Below, in pieces: positions 1 through 9,229 of a stretch of DNA of 64,000 bases. Under the pieces are notes generated by a model. It was not told the DNA's origin. It made no database searches and was given only the letters and a program-made list of their open reading frames with translations. The stretch's first letter is position 1. Each line of letters starts with the position of its first letter. The stretch comes from Chitinophaga niastensis (lineage in GTDB: Bacteria > Bacteroidota > Bacteroidia > Chitinophagales > Chitinophagaceae). A program made the translations under genes and the position numbers. Location of the stretch: contig NZ_PYAW01000007.1 of NCBI RefSeq assembly GCF_003014755.1, positions 124,001-188,000 on the forward strand, written 5' to 3'.

Positions 1-98
1 ACACCAATGATATTACCCACCGTAGGTAAAATAGCCATTCCAATAATACCTCCAAGGTGTACAAGGGTTCCCCAGGTGCGTTCTTCTTTTTGATTCAT
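1..98 (-). CDS. DUF4870-like membrane protein, N-terminal fragment
   Basis: Only the first 32 codons lie in the window; the gene runs off the left edge. Reading leftward from the ATG at 98 gives a protein starting MNQKEERTWGTLVHLGGIIG, followed by a hydrophobic stretch. A short polar start, a conserved W-x-x-L-x-H-L-G-G segment and then a membrane helix is the pattern of DUF4870 (Tic20-like) small membrane proteins, which usually have about 100-130 residues and three or four helices. The function of that family is not established. It lies just downstream of the RNase P RNA on the same strand. The family call rests on the N-terminus alone. Confidence 0.55.
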   Translation of the reverse strand, partial: MNQKEERTWGTLVHLGGIIGMAILPTVGNIIG

Positions 99-170
99 AA
101 AATAGAGATTAAATATGAACGGGAAGTTAACTGCTTATTTTTGCATATCAAAAGCGAAGAGAGGAAAAAA

Positions 171-547
171 ACTACAAACCTATAAGCCGGATTCTGTTCC
201 CACCCCGGCAACGCCGGAATGAACTGCTACCATTTATCTGCGATGACGTTCACACACCATCTTTATCTGCCTACCCTCGGTCATCGGACGAGCAGCCCTC
301 AAGCGACCGTATACATGGCATTTCAGCACGCAAGGTTTACCCGCACAAACAGTTGCCTGCCTGCACCGTGGGCTCTTACCCCACATTTTCACCCTTATCT
401 GCCCGAAGGCGGACGGTTATTTTCTGTGGCACTTGCTGTTCCCGGTTATGCACCAGGCCCCACCCGTTAGGTGGTGCGTTGCTCTGCGCTGTCCGGACTT
501 TCCTTCCCGCTGCACAAGGCAGCGAAACGATAGCACGGTTTGTAGTT
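171..547 (-). ncRNA. rnpB: RNase P RNA (bacterial type A)
   Basis: Catalytic RNA of RNase P, which cuts the 5' leader from pre-tRNAs. On the minus strand the conserved 5' core GGAAAGTCCGGACAGC lies near 510-495 and the conserved 3' core ACAGAATCCGGCTTAT near 200-185. The ends pair as helix P1: AACTACAAACC at the 5' end with GGTTTGTAGTT at the 3' end. The 3' P1 strand runs straight into a T7 tract, which would act as an intrinsic terminator. The length of about 377 nt is normal for the class. Short open reading frames overlapping this region are chance frames in a structured RNA. Confidence 0.96.
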
Positions 548-553
548 GGAGCG

Positions 554-561
554 CAAAGGTA
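554..561 (-). promoter_or_regulatory. rnpB promoter, -7 box TACCTTTG
   Basis: The minus strand reads TACCTTTG, an exact match to the Bacteroidota -7 consensus TAnnTTTG. It ends seven bases before the P1-defined 5' end of the RNase P RNA at 547, as expected for a start there. The -33 region is weak, and I see no clean TTTG about 20 bases upstream. Confidence 0.65.
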
Positions 562-604
562 AGGAATGAAAGCTAAATACACGCTAAGATTTTAGCGGAA
601 AAAT

Positions 605-810
605 AAGGCCTTCGGCCTTTGTCTTTTCTTTAGCAGGATTAGGCTGATTAAGATGATTATGCTGATTTCATTTCTTTCCAATCAATATTCTTACTGATTT
701 CTAAAAGCATATTATAAACGATATAGATATCTTTTAAAAGAAAATAAAATCAGCATAATCAGCCTAATCAGCCTAATCCTGCTAAAGAAAAGACAAAGGC
801 CGAAGGCCTT
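605..810. repeat. Palindromic element A (nonamer family)
   Basis: Arms of 63 nt at 605-667 and 748-810 are reverse complements with about two mismatches around an 80-nt spacer. The inner part of each arm is a degenerate 9-nt tandem array (units such as GGATTAGGC, TGATTAAGA, TGATTATGC). The outer ends carry AAGGCCTTCGGCCTT, itself a small hairpin. The element fills the gap between the rnpB promoter and the stop codon of the Smr-domain gene (817-819), six bases from that stop. It encodes no protein. It could act as a terminator for the minus-strand gene upstream of it. Confidence 0.85.
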
Positions 811-816
811 CCCTGG

Positions 817-1866
817 CTATTTAAATGTAATCTCCGTAGCACCATATCCATACCGTGCATGGTATTGGTTTACAAAGTTAGCTACCTCTGGTGTTTGTTT
901 GAGTACCTGGTGAATTTCATCACGCAGTTTACCTTTACCAACACCATGTATCACAATCAAACTATGCTGATGATGACTAATAGCCAGCTCCATGTAACGC
1001 TGGAAGGCATTGAGTTGTATGGCAAGGATGGCAATATTGCTCAGTCCTTTCCAGTTCTTTTCCAATGCTTCAATATGGAGATCTACTTCCTGTTTAGGTG
1101 TAAGAGATGTTTCCGGTTGCAGTTGAATTTTACTCAGTAAACTGGCAAAATTTCCGGAACCTAATGTAGTAACTGGCGCCTTCTTTTTAGACTGCTCTGC
1201 AGCAGCTGGCGGCTCAGGTGCTCTCTCCGGAAATTTGTCGAATAAAGGATAAGTGATGGTAGCTTCTGCCTTGGTGCGCAACTGTTCCAGCTGCACAAAC
1301 ATTTGCTTTGGTTTGATTTTCCATGTCTTCTGTACAGAAGTAGCCAGCTTGGGTTCCGGCTCTTTCAGGAAAAAAGTAAATTCAAATCGCGGGTTATCAT
1401 TCAGTGATTCAAATATCAGATCTGCCAGATAAAAATGGTTATAAGGCAGTATCTCGTTCTTTATTTCCAGATCCATCTGGTTATTGAGCCAGATCTGGAA
1501 GTAAAAGCGCATGGCATGGGGGGTATCATTAAACAGGTGAAACTTCATCAGCTTCACTGTTTCATCCAAACCCTCCATCTGGTATACCGGTAAAACAGAC
1601 AGGAACATGCCTTTATCTGTTTTAAACACTTCATACTTACTTCTATCCACTTTGATCTCATCACCTGGAATCAGGCGTGGCTTGTCTTTCACAAGCTTTT
1701 GCTGGCTGAAGCGGTGAAAATAAGGGAAGTCAATCTGATCCAGGTAAACCGGGAAAGATGTGCCTTTCACTTCTATCATCACCATGTTATCATTCACCAG
1801 GTCTACTACTGTACCCTCTTCTTTTGAACTCAACAGTAGGATCTTGTCGCCTATTTGGTATTTCAT
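817..1866 (-). CDS. DUF2027 and Smr domain protein
   Basis: A 349-residue protein typical of Bacteroidota. Residues 1-70 look like a small beta-barrel (GDKILLLSSKEEGTVVDL, as in MutS2-type KOW/SH3 modules). The middle part, about 95-200, fits DUF2027. The C-terminus is an Smr domain with DLH at 262-264 and the signature HGVGKGKLR at 307-315. Smr domains bind and nick DNA or RNA, and the DLH/HGxG residues are the usual catalytic positions, so a nucleic-acid nuclease or binding role is likely but not proven. The ATG at 1866 is preferred over an upstream frame extension because the protein then begins at the conserved MKYQIGDKI start. Confidence 0.8.
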   Translation of the reverse strand: MKYQIGDKILLLSSKEEGTVVDLVNDNMVMIEVKGTSFPVYLDQIDFPYFHRFSQQKLVKDKPRLIPGDEIKVDRSKYEVFKTDKGMFLSVLPVYQMEGLDETVKLMKFHLFNDTPHAMRFYFQIWLNNQMDLEIKNEILPYNHFYLADLIFESLNDNPRFEFTFFLKEPEPKLATSVQKTWKIKPKQMFVQLEQLRTKAEATITYPLFDKFPERAPEPPAAAEQSKKKAPVTTLGSGNFASLLSKIQLQPETSLTPKQEVDLHIEALEKNWKGLSNIAILAIQLNAFQRYMELAISHHQHSLIVIHGVGKGKLRDEIHQVLKQTPEVANFVNQYHARYGYGATEITFK

Positions 1867-2016
1867 AATTGCATTCTTCTGAACTGCAAAAATAGAAATT
1901 TGACGGGGATTTGTATGGAAGAGATTTGATATTCGCAGAATTAGACAGAGATACACGTTTCCCATGCCATTAAAATGGTAATACTCACAGGAATGGCAGT
2001 ACGAAAATTTTAAATG

Positions 2017-2490
2017 CTAAACATGTTCCTTGTCCGGATGCATAAAATCATGTTTTTCCGGATGCCTGCGCATATACTCATCCACCGAAATGCGGCCACT
2101 TCCCTCTATCAGGAAAACGATCAGCAGGAACAGGACCACGATCGAAAGTCCCATCATAGGATACGCCCCAAATAAGCCCGTAGGTGAGTGAACAAAGAAT
2201 ACCGCCCCCAACAGTACCGGGATGTTGAGGAATGAGCACAATCGGGTATAAAGCCCCATTGCAATGAACAACCCGCCTACTGTATGTACAAATACAATGT
2301 AGTGGGCAATAAAGAATGTAAATACTGTGAGTGCAGGATTTACATTAATCATAGCTTCCAGGTCATTTCTGTGTTGCACAAAGAGAATACCCATTCCCAT
2401 AATGATTACACCCAGCAGCATACGTACGATGTCCAGCCATTTAGGATGGTGCACATTACCCCAGTGTTCAATCTGTTGTAGCTTGTTCAT
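2017..2490 (-). CDS. DoxX family membrane protein
   Basis: A small integral membrane protein of 157 residues from the ATG at 2490 (an ATG three codons upstream is also possible). It has four hydrophobic helices, with a conserved G-L-x-x-x-G-L-Y-T-R stretch between helices 2 and 3, as in the DoxX/DoxD superfamily. The tail is polar and rich in His, Asp and Glu. DoxX-like proteins have been linked to quinone-dependent redox and stress responses in other bacteria; the substrate here is unknown. It lies between the Smr-domain gene and the permease on the same strand, with a gap of about 50 bp to the permease. Confidence 0.75.
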   Translation of the reverse strand: MNKLQQIEHWGNVHHPKWLDIVRMLLGVIIMGMGILFVQHRNDLEAMINVNPALTVFTFFIAHYIVFVHTVGGLFIAMGLYTRLCSFLNIPVLLGAVFFVHSPTGLFGAYPMMGLSIVVLFLLIVFLIEGSGRISVDEYMRRHPEKHDFMHPDKEHV

Positions 2491-2537
2491 AAAATACAAA
2501 TTTTAAGATCAAAGAGCTACTATGAAGTTACGAAGAA

Positions 2538-4169
2538 TTATGCCTTTTTGCCCAACTTACTATGTGAGTAACTGTAGAGGAAATAGATGGTTAAACCAAT
2601 GGCCAGCCAGATGGAAAAAACAATCCAGTTTTTAAGGGCTATTTCTGTCATCAGATAGAAACAGCTCAGCATACCCAATACGGGTATCAGGGAGAGTTTG
2701 CGGGTGGCAGACATCATTGTCATGATGAGGGTCACCAATACAAAAATATAGAATGGAATATTGTGTTTCCAGATTTCCCAGCCACCGGTAAAGGAAAATT
2801 TCTGCCCTATCTCCTGACGGAAAAATATAGCCAAACCGATGATCAGTACAGGCACAATGATTTGTCCGTTGATATAAGGCAACTGAAACCGTTTCACCAC
2901 TGCCTTGTCTTCTCTTGGCAGGATTAAAACCCCGCCACAAACGAGGATAAAGGCAAACAGGGTACCTATACTGGTCAGATCCGTTACGATGGTCAGGTTC
3001 AGAAATAATGCCGGTACACCTACCAGCAAACCGGTAACGATAGTGGCATACGAAGGTGTTTGAAAACGCGGATGTATTTTACCGAAACGCTTTGGCAACA
3101 GGCCATCACGGCTCATGCTCATCCAGATGCGGGGCTGCCCTATCTGAAACACCAGTAACACGCTGGTAGTAGCTACTACCGCACTGACAGAGATCAGGTA
3201 GCTGATCCAGGGTAAATGTACCTGGTCAAATACGAAAGCCAGCGGATCATCTACTTTTAATTTATAAAAAGGCACCATCCCTGTTAACACAAAAGAAATC
3301 AGGATATATAGCACCGTACAGATGATCAGTGAGTAGATCATACCTTTAGGCAGATCCCTTTGTGGATTCTCACATTCTTCCGCAGTGGTGCTTATAGCAT
3401 CAAAGCCGATGTAGGCAAAAAACACTGCCGACACGCCTTTTAGTACACCCGAAAAACCATTGGGCATAAAGGGATGCCAGTTAGCTTTATTTACATAAAA
3501 GAAGCCTACCACAATGACAAACAGGATCACCAGTATCTTCAGGGCCACCATAAAATTAGCACTCCGCTTACTTTCCTGTATGCCTACATAGGCCAGGTAA
3601 GTTACCAGTACCACGATGATAAACGCCGGTAAATTGAGGATCACAGGGATACCGGCAATATGAGGTGCCGCAGCAACAATAGCTGGTGTAGCACTATCAT
3701 AGTTGCTGGCCAGCCAGGATGGTAAACTTAATCCTATCCCTCCCAGCAGGTTATTAAAATAACCACTCCAGGATATGGCCACTGCAATATTCCCGATGGC
3801 ATATTCCAGGATGAGCGCCCAGCCTATTACCCAGGCTGCAAGCTCACCAAATGTAACGTAAGAGTAAGTATAAGCACTGCCGGAAACCGGTACACGGGAT
3901 GCAAATTCCGCATAACAAAGGGCTGAGAAGCCGCAGGTGATAGCAGTGATGACAAAAAGCAGTGAAACACCAGGTCCGCCATGGAAAGATGCCTCTCCGA
4001 TGGTGGAAAAAATACCTGCACCAATAACTGCTGCAATTCCCATGGCTGTAAGGTCTTTCACCTTCAGCACCTTGTTCATCCCCCCTGTTTCATGGCCGTC
4101 TGCCAATCCATCTTTGGCATCTTTGATAATTGTGGCAAGCGATTTTTTCCGAAACAGCGAATTAGACAT
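2538..4169 (-). CDS. Amino acid permease (APC superfamily)
   Basis: A 543-residue cytoplasmic-membrane transporter with about 12-14 hydrophobic segments. The N-terminal cytosolic tail is followed by the APC signature of helix 1, AAVIGAGIFSTIG, whose unwound G-A-G-I-F segment binds substrate in characterised members. Later segments (YAEFASRVPVSGSAYTY in helix 3, FFAYIGFDAISTTAEE in helix 6) match the cationic amino acid transporter / YfnA-like branch, which takes up amino acids by proton coupling. The exact substrate cannot be read from sequence. It stands alone, 70 bp downstream of the polyprenyl synthase gene on the same strand. Confidence 0.88.
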   Translation of the reverse strand: MSNSLFRKKSLATIIKDAKDGLADGHETGGMNKVLKVKDLTAMGIAAVIGAGIFSTIGEASFHGGPGVSLLFVITAITCGFSALCYAEFASRVPVSGSAYTYSYVTFGELAAWVIGWALILEYAIGNIAVAISWSGYFNNLLGGIGLSLPSWLASNYDSATPAIVAAAPHIAGIPVILNLPAFIIVVLVTYLAYVGIQESKRSANFMVALKILVILFVIVVGFFYVNKANWHPFMPNGFSGVLKGVSAVFFAYIGFDAISTTAEECENPQRDLPKGMIYSLIICTVLYILISFVLTGMVPFYKLKVDDPLAFVFDQVHLPWISYLISVSAVVATTSVLLVFQIGQPRIWMSMSRDGLLPKRFGKIHPRFQTPSYATIVTGLLVGVPALFLNLTIVTDLTSIGTLFAFILVCGGVLILPREDKAVVKRFQLPYINGQIIVPVLIIGLAIFFRQEIGQKFSFTGGWEIWKHNIPFYIFVLVTLIMTMMSATRKLSLIPVLGMLSCFYLMTEIALKNWIVFSIWLAIGLTIYFLYSYSHSKLGKKA

Positions 4170-4241
4170 TGGCGAGGAATTACGTTTTACAGTTGTTTAG
4201 ATTGACAGTGCGCGAATATAATGCGATTTTAAATACAAACC

Positions 4242-5213
4242 TTATTGCTGACGGTTTAAGAGATAATCAGCTAACTCCATCAATGGTGTTTTGCGGTTAG
4301 ATAAAACTGCAATGTCATCTAAACGCCGGAACGCAAGCTGTTGAAAACGATCTTTTTCCTTCTCTGCCCACTCGTCTACTTTACAACTACGGAACAGTTC
4401 CAGCACTTTTTCTACTTTATCTGAGGGAGATGTTTCCATGAGTCTTTTTAACTCGGCACGCTGCACCGGATTACAAAGTTCCAGTGCTTTCAGCAGCAGG
4501 AATGTCTTTTTGTTGACAAGGATATCCCCTCCCTGTTGTTTACCGAATTTGTCAGGATCTCCAAAGGCATCCAGGTAATCATCCTGGATCTGGAAGGCAA
4601 TACCAATGTTTTTACCGAAAGCGTATAAATGCTGCTGATTGCCCTCACTGGCACCACCGATAATACCGCCCAACTGTAAGCTGGCTGCCAGTAATACAGA
4701 GGTTTTGAGGCCAATCATATGTACATAATCATCATATTGTACCTTTTCGGGGTCCAAGGCTTCAAAATCCATGTCCAGCTGCTGCCCTTCACATACTTCG
4801 ATGGCAGCTTTATTGAATACAGAGATGATCTTTTGCTTGTAATGCGGCTGTACCTTATTCAGGCGCTCATATACACTGATCAGCATCACATCCCCCGCCA
4901 GGATGGCCGCAGGGTCGCCGTAAATAGTATGTACAGTAGGTTTACCACGACGAAGCGGGGCTTTGTCCATAATATCATCATGGATGAGGGTAAAATTATG
5001 AAAAAGCTCTACCGCATTACCCACCTGGAATGCATCCGGATGCAGGGTGTCAAACAATTCGTTCCCCATCAGGCATAATACCGGACGTATCCGTTTTCCG
5101 CCAATTCCCAGTATATGGGATGCTGCATTGTATAATTGACTGGGCTGTTCCGGAAAATGTTGCTGCTCAAACTGTTGGCTAAACTGCGCTATTAAATCTT
5201 TGAATGACTGCAT
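4242..5213 (-). CDS. Polyprenyl diphosphate synthase
   Basis: A head-to-tail trans-prenyltransferase of 323 residues that extends allylic diphosphates with isopentenyl diphosphate for quinone, carrier-lipid or carotenoid precursors. The two Mg2+-binding aspartate-rich motifs are intact: DDIMD at 79-83 (followed by LRRG) and DDYLD at 211-215. A Phe sits five residues before the first motif, a position where aromatic residues limit chain length in studied enzymes, so a shorter (C15-C20) product is possible. That is an inference. The ATG at 5213 lies 20 bp downstream of the rnr stop on the same strand, suggesting co-transcription. Confidence 0.9.
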   Translation of the reverse strand: MQSFKDLIAQFSQQFEQQHFPEQPSQLYNAASHILGIGGKRIRPVLCLMGNELFDTLHPDAFQVGNAVELFHNFTLIHDDIMDKAPLRRGKPTVHTIYGDPAAILAGDVMLISVYERLNKVQPHYKQKIISVFNKAAIEVCEGQQLDMDFEALDPEKVQYDDYVHMIGLKTSVLLAASLQLGGIIGGASEGNQQHLYAFGKNIGIAFQIQDDYLDAFGDPDKFGKQQGGDILVNKKTFLLLKALELCNPVQRAELKRLMETSPSDKVEKVLELFRSCKVDEWAEKEKDRFQQLAFRRLDDIAVLSNRKTPLMELADYLLNRQQ

Positions 5214-5233
5214 CTCAGGTCGATCGTGTTTTG

Positions 5234-8137
5234 TTATTTACTCTTTTTTGTTTTGTTTTTAGCTGCCGTAGTTGGTTTTGCTGCTGCTTTTTTTGCAGGT
5301 ACTGCTTTTGCTTTAGGCGCTGGTACTGGTTTGGTATCCACTTTTTTCACTGCCGCTTTTTTAGCAGGTGCCGGCGTAGCCTTTTTTGCAGTAGCCTTTT
5401 TAGCCTTGGGCGCTGGTGTAACCGCCGCCTTCTTAGCCGTTGCCTTCTTAGCAGGTGCTGGTGTTACGGCTTTTTTAGCGGTAGCTTTCTTAGCTGCAGG
5501 AGCTGATGCCACGGCTGCTTTTTTGGCGGTTGCTTTTTTAGCAGGTGCGGGTGCAGCCCTGGTACTCTTTACAGCCGCTTTCTTAGCCTTGGGCGCAGGT
5601 TTTGCTGCAACAACCGCTTTCTTCGCAGGTGCTTTTTTAGCGGGTGCGGGCACTTCCTTCTTCACGGGTTGTTTGTCTACTACCTCTTTTTTAGCGACTT
5701 CTTTCTTAGCCGGTGCTTTCGCAACAACTTCCTTCTTCACGGGTGTTGCTATAACAACTTCTTTCTTCGCTGGCGCTTTAACAGCCGGTGCTTTCGTTAC
5801 CACTGCTTTTTCTTCTACCACCGCTTTCACTTCTACTGGTGCTGCAGCCTTCATTATTGCTACTTCCGTTTTCTTATGAGGAGCTGCGGGCTTAGGTTTA
5901 GGAGCTGGTATTGGTATAACCGGCACTACATGCGTTTCAACGATTACCTGGTCTACCACTGGTAATGGTGCAGGTTCCGGCGATGACATGCCTGCAGGCC
6001 GCTGATCTCTCGACCGCTGCGCACCCTGTTTCCATGGCTGCTGCTGATTATAATTTCCGTGTTGTTTTTCTTTCTTTTTCTTCCGGTCGTCTCTTCTGTC
6101 ATCTCTGTGACCTTCTCTCCTGTCACCTCTTCTGTCATCATGACGTTTAGGCTGTGCAGCTCTTGCTTCGCCGGTGCCGGTGAGTTCATCTTCCAGATCA
6201 TAGTCCAGCTGACGTTTGGCCAGATTGGCTGATACAATCCTGATACTCACCTTTTCGCCTATACGAAACTTACGACCGCTGCTTTGTCCCACCAGGGCGT
6301 ATTCTCCTTCGTTATATTGGAACTCTTCTCTTTTATTCAGGTTGTGGATGCTTATCAGGCCTTCACACTTGGTATCTACGGTTTCTACCCAGAAACCAAA
6401 ATGCGCTACCCCGCTGATCACGCCATCAAAGGTGTGACCAATGAACTGCTGCATATATTCCACCTGTTTGTATTTGTTGCCTGCTCTTTCAGCTTCCATG
6501 GCTTTGCGTTCCATTTCAGAGCTATGTTTGCATTTCTGCTCCATTTGTTTGTCTGGCTTCACAGTATTGGCCAAAGACTCTGCCAGTACACGATGTACGA
6601 GTACATCGGGGTAACGGCGGATAGGAGATGTAAAGTGACAATAGTCTTCAAATCCAAGACCGTAGTGTCCTACATTGTTTACCGTATAGATGGCCTTTGC
6701 CATGGTACGTATACCCAGTGTTTCCAGTACAGGCTGTTCCGGCTTGCCTTTCACCATTTGCAGCATCTTGTTGAAAGAGCGTGCAATGCTGTCTGGTGTG
6801 GTCAGATCAAACTTGTACCCGAACTTGCCTGCAAATAAGGCGAACACTTTAAGTTTTTCAGGATCTGGTGTATCGTGCACCCGGTAAGGGAAAGGCACGG
6901 GTTGTTTATTTACTTTCAGCTTGGATACGTATGCTGCGATGGTTTTGTTGGCCATCAACATAAATTCCTCAATCAGCTGATGTGCTTCTTTACTTTCTTT
7001 AATTACAATGCCGATAGGCCTGCCGGTTTCATCCAGCTTAAAGCGTACTTCCTGTGAAGAGAAATTAATAGCACCATGCGCGAAACGTTGTGCACGCAGG
7101 GTTTGCGCAATTTTATTCAGCAGCAGTACTTCTTCCTGATACGGTCCTTCCTTGTTTTCTATGATCTCCTGTACTTCTTCGTAGGTAAAGCGATGGTTGG
7201 AATGGATGACTGTACGGCCTATCCAGTGTTGCTTTACTTCTCCCTTCTCATTCATCTGGAACATTGCAGAGAAGGTCAGTTTATCTTCATGCGGACGGAG
7301 AGAACACAGCTCATTGGATATTTTTTCCGGCAACATGGGGAGTACGCGATCAGGCAGGTATACGGAGGTAGCCCTTTTATCGGCTTCCTTGTCCAGTTCC
7401 GTGCCTGGCAGTACGTAATGACTCACATCGGCAATGTGTACGCCTATTTCGTACAGTCCGTTTTTCAGGGGACGGATAGAAATGGCATCATCAAAGTCTT
7501 TTGCATCCACCGGATCGATGGTCATGGTGAGGATCTTACGGATATCTTTACGCTTTTGTACTTCCGCTTCTGATATATTTTCCTGAATGGTATTTAATTC
7601 TTCCACTACTTCTTTAGGGAAGCTGAGCGGGAATCCTGCTTCAATAAGGATTTCCTTCATTGCCAGATCGTTGGTATCGCTGGCATCGAGAATTTCAACG
7701 ATTTCTCCTACCGGTTTACGTGATTTTTCTCCCCAGGCTACTATTTTCACCACGGCTTTATCGCCGCTCTTTGCTTCTCCAACGGAGTTGGCGGGGATGT
7801 ATATATCCGGCATGAACAGCCCTTTTTCAGGGATGAGGAAAGCAAAACCTTTGCTTACCTGCAGTGTACCGGTAAATTCAGTCTTATTTCGTTTAAGGAT
7901 ATCCGTTATTACTCCTTCCATGCGGCCCTCGTGGTGGGCTTGTTTCAACACATCAACCAGCACTTCATCTTTATCAAGGGCAGTTTGCAGATTTTTCTGC
8001 TTCACCATGATATCCTTTGTAAGGCCGTCTACAATCACAAAGGCCATTCCAGACCTTGTTACTTCCAATATGCCTTTAAAGGTTTTCTTTTGGCTAATGT
8101 TACTACTGCTTCTTTTATCTTTCTTCTTTTTACTCAT
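5234..8137 (-). CDS. rnr: Ribonuclease R with Lys/Ala/Pro-rich tail
   Basis: A 3'-5' exoribonuclease of 967 residues that degrades structured RNA. The order is a basic N-terminus, cold-shock/OB domains (about 20-150), and the RNB catalytic domain with DPVDAKDFDDAIS at 208-220 (the Asp cluster binds Mg2+) and HFTSPIRRYPD at 501-511. An S1 domain follows at about 565-650. The remaining 315 residues or so are unusual: an Arg/Asp/Lys-rich stretch, then a long low-complexity array of KKA, PAKK and TAKKA repeats resembling histone H1. Typical RNase R proteins have about 700-820 residues with a short basic tail. The minus-strand cluster continues with lpxK upstream and the polyprenyl synthase downstream. 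Confidence 0.95.
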   Translation of the reverse strand: MSKKKKDKRSSSNISQKKTFKGILEVTRSGMAFVIVDGLTKDIMVKQKNLQTALDKDEVLVDVLKQAHHEGRMEGVITDILKRNKTEFTGTLQVSKGFAFLIPEKGLFMPDIYIPANSVGEAKSGDKAVVKIVAWGEKSRKPVGEIVEILDASDTNDLAMKEILIEAGFPLSFPKEVVEELNTIQENISEAEVQKRKDIRKILTMTIDPVDAKDFDDAISIRPLKNGLYEIGVHIADVSHYVLPGTELDKEADKRATSVYLPDRVLPMLPEKISNELCSLRPHEDKLTFSAMFQMNEKGEVKQHWIGRTVIHSNHRFTYEEVQEIIENKEGPYQEEVLLLNKIAQTLRAQRFAHGAINFSSQEVRFKLDETGRPIGIVIKESKEAHQLIEEFMLMANKTIAAYVSKLKVNKQPVPFPYRVHDTPDPEKLKVFALFAGKFGYKFDLTTPDSIARSFNKMLQMVKGKPEQPVLETLGIRTMAKAIYTVNNVGHYGLGFEDYCHFTSPIRRYPDVLVHRVLAESLANTVKPDKQMEQKCKHSSEMERKAMEAERAGNKYKQVEYMQQFIGHTFDGVISGVAHFGFWVETVDTKCEGLISIHNLNKREEFQYNEGEYALVGQSSGRKFRIGEKVSIRIVSANLAKRQLDYDLEDELTGTGEARAAQPKRHDDRRGDRREGHRDDRRDDRKKKKEKQHGNYNQQQPWKQGAQRSRDQRPAGMSSPEPAPLPVVDQVIVETHVVPVIPIPAPKPKPAAPHKKTEVAIMKAAAPVEVKAVVEEKAVVTKAPAVKAPAKKEVVIATPVKKEVVAKAPAKKEVAKKEVVDKQPVKKEVPAPAKKAPAKKAVVAAKPAPKAKKAAVKSTRAAPAPAKKATAKKAAVASAPAAKKATAKKAVTPAPAKKATAKKAAVTPAPKAKKATAKKATPAPAKKAAVKKVDTKPVPAPKAKAVPAKKAAAKPTTAAKNKTKKSK

Positions 8138-8152
8138 GTTAGTCGTAAGTTA

Positions 8153-9223
8153 TCATTGACCAGGCGCGGGCAAATGCCTGCCTATGTAGTCAAAAATAAA
8201 GTTATTAAATAATTCTGCTTCTCCGAAGAGGAATGAAATCTCTACAGGCATAACAGCAATTTGCAGGTTTTGTTCTGCCAGGGCTCCTTTAAGTAGATGT
8301 AGTCTCACTGCATCTTTCTCTGTGGTAATGACAACCTTTTCCGTGCCTGGCAAATCGCTGCATTCTTTCTTGATTTTCGCAATATCTTTTTCTGAATAGT
8401 AATAATGATCGGGAAAAGACAACAGGTATACCTGATCGTAACGTTGTCTCAGTTCGTCGAGCAATGGTTCGGGCCTTGCTATGCCGCATGCCAGCAATAC
8501 GGTTGCTGATTTTGGGATTTCCACCGGCTGATGGGTAATCATATCAAACAAGGCGCCGTATTGCAAGGTAGTGAAAAAGAGCCGCTGATGAGGCAAAGGG
8601 GCAATTTCTTTTTCCAGCGCCTGCTTTTCTGCGACGCTCATTGCAGGTGGACATTTGGACACAATGATACAATTGGCACGCATATAACCCTTGCGTCCTT
8701 CCCGTAAACGGCCAAAAGGGACCACGTGATCACGGGTAAAAAGGCGCCGGTAATCCGTGATCAGGATGTTCATACCCGGCTTGATGGACCGGTGCTGGAA
8801 GGCATCATCGAGCAGTACCACCTGCGTATCGGGCTCATCACCCAGCAGCTGTGGAATGGCCAGCATGCGCTCTTCTCCTACACATACCCTGATGTCCGGA
8901 AACTTATCATGGAACTGCATGGGTTCATCACCAATGTCCGATGCAGTACTATTTTCATCTGCCAGGATATAACCACTGGTACGGCGATTATAGCCCCGGC
9001 TGAGGGTAGCCGTTTTATAATGATCTTTCAGTAAGCGGATCATATATTCTACGTGTGGCGTTTTGCCCGTGCCGCCTACAGAGAGGTTACCGGCGGCAAT
9101 AATAGGGAGATCAAATTCCACTGCAGTAAGCAGTCCCTTATCATAAAAGCGGTTGCGCAACCACATCACCAGGCCATACAGGAGAGAAAAGGGATATAAA
9201 AGAAAATTCAGGTATTTAAGCAC
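8153..9223 (-). CDS. lpxK: Tetraacyldisaccharide 4'-kinase (lipid A)
   Basis: Phosphorylates the 4' position of the lipid A disaccharide at the inner membrane, the sixth step of the Raetz pathway. The protein has 356 residues, close to the usual 310-360. It has an N-terminal hydrophobic segment (about 5-22) and the Walker A motif VGGTGKT at 49-55, and continues with the conserved RGYNRRTSGY and LLDDAFQHR segments found in LpxK. It starts 6 bp from the end of the cyclo-ligase gene and ends 15 bp before rnr, so these minus-strand genes are probably one transcript. Confidence 0.95.
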   Translation of the reverse strand: MLKYLNFLLYPFSLLYGLVMWLRNRFYDKGLLTAVEFDLPIIAAGNLSVGGTGKTPHVEYMIRLLKDHYKTATLSRGYNRRTSGYILADENSTASDIGDEPMQFHDKFPDIRVCVGEERMLAIPQLLGDEPDTQVVLLDDAFQHRSIKPGMNILITDYRRLFTRDHVVPFGRLREGRKGYMRANCIIVSKCPPAMSVAEKQALEKEIAPLPHQRLFFTTLQYGALFDMITHQPVEIPKSATVLLACGIARPEPLLDELRQRYDQVYLLSFPDHYYYSEKDIAKIKKECSDLPGTEKVVITTEKDAVRLHLLKGALAEQNLQIAVMPVEISFLFGEAELFNNFIFDYIGRHLPAPGQ

Positions 9224-9229
9224 TGTTGT

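Noticed and set aside
219..582. Three overlapping short frames near the start of the window
   Set aside because: They lie inside the RNase P RNA, whose conserved cores and P1 pairing explain the sequence.
1867..1965. Upstream extension of the Smr-domain protein
   Set aside because: The added 33 residues do not resemble the family, which starts at MKYQIGDKI; no better start is needed.
5226..5879. Long plus-strand frame (217 residues, Ala/Phe-rich) opposite the rnr tail
   Set aside because: It is the antisense shadow of the low-complexity KKA repeats of RNase R; its composition is an artefact of that repeat.
6284..7573. Long plus-strand frames (184 and 165 residues) opposite rnr
   Set aside because: The minus strand encodes the conserved RNB domain here; the opposite frames show no protein-family features.
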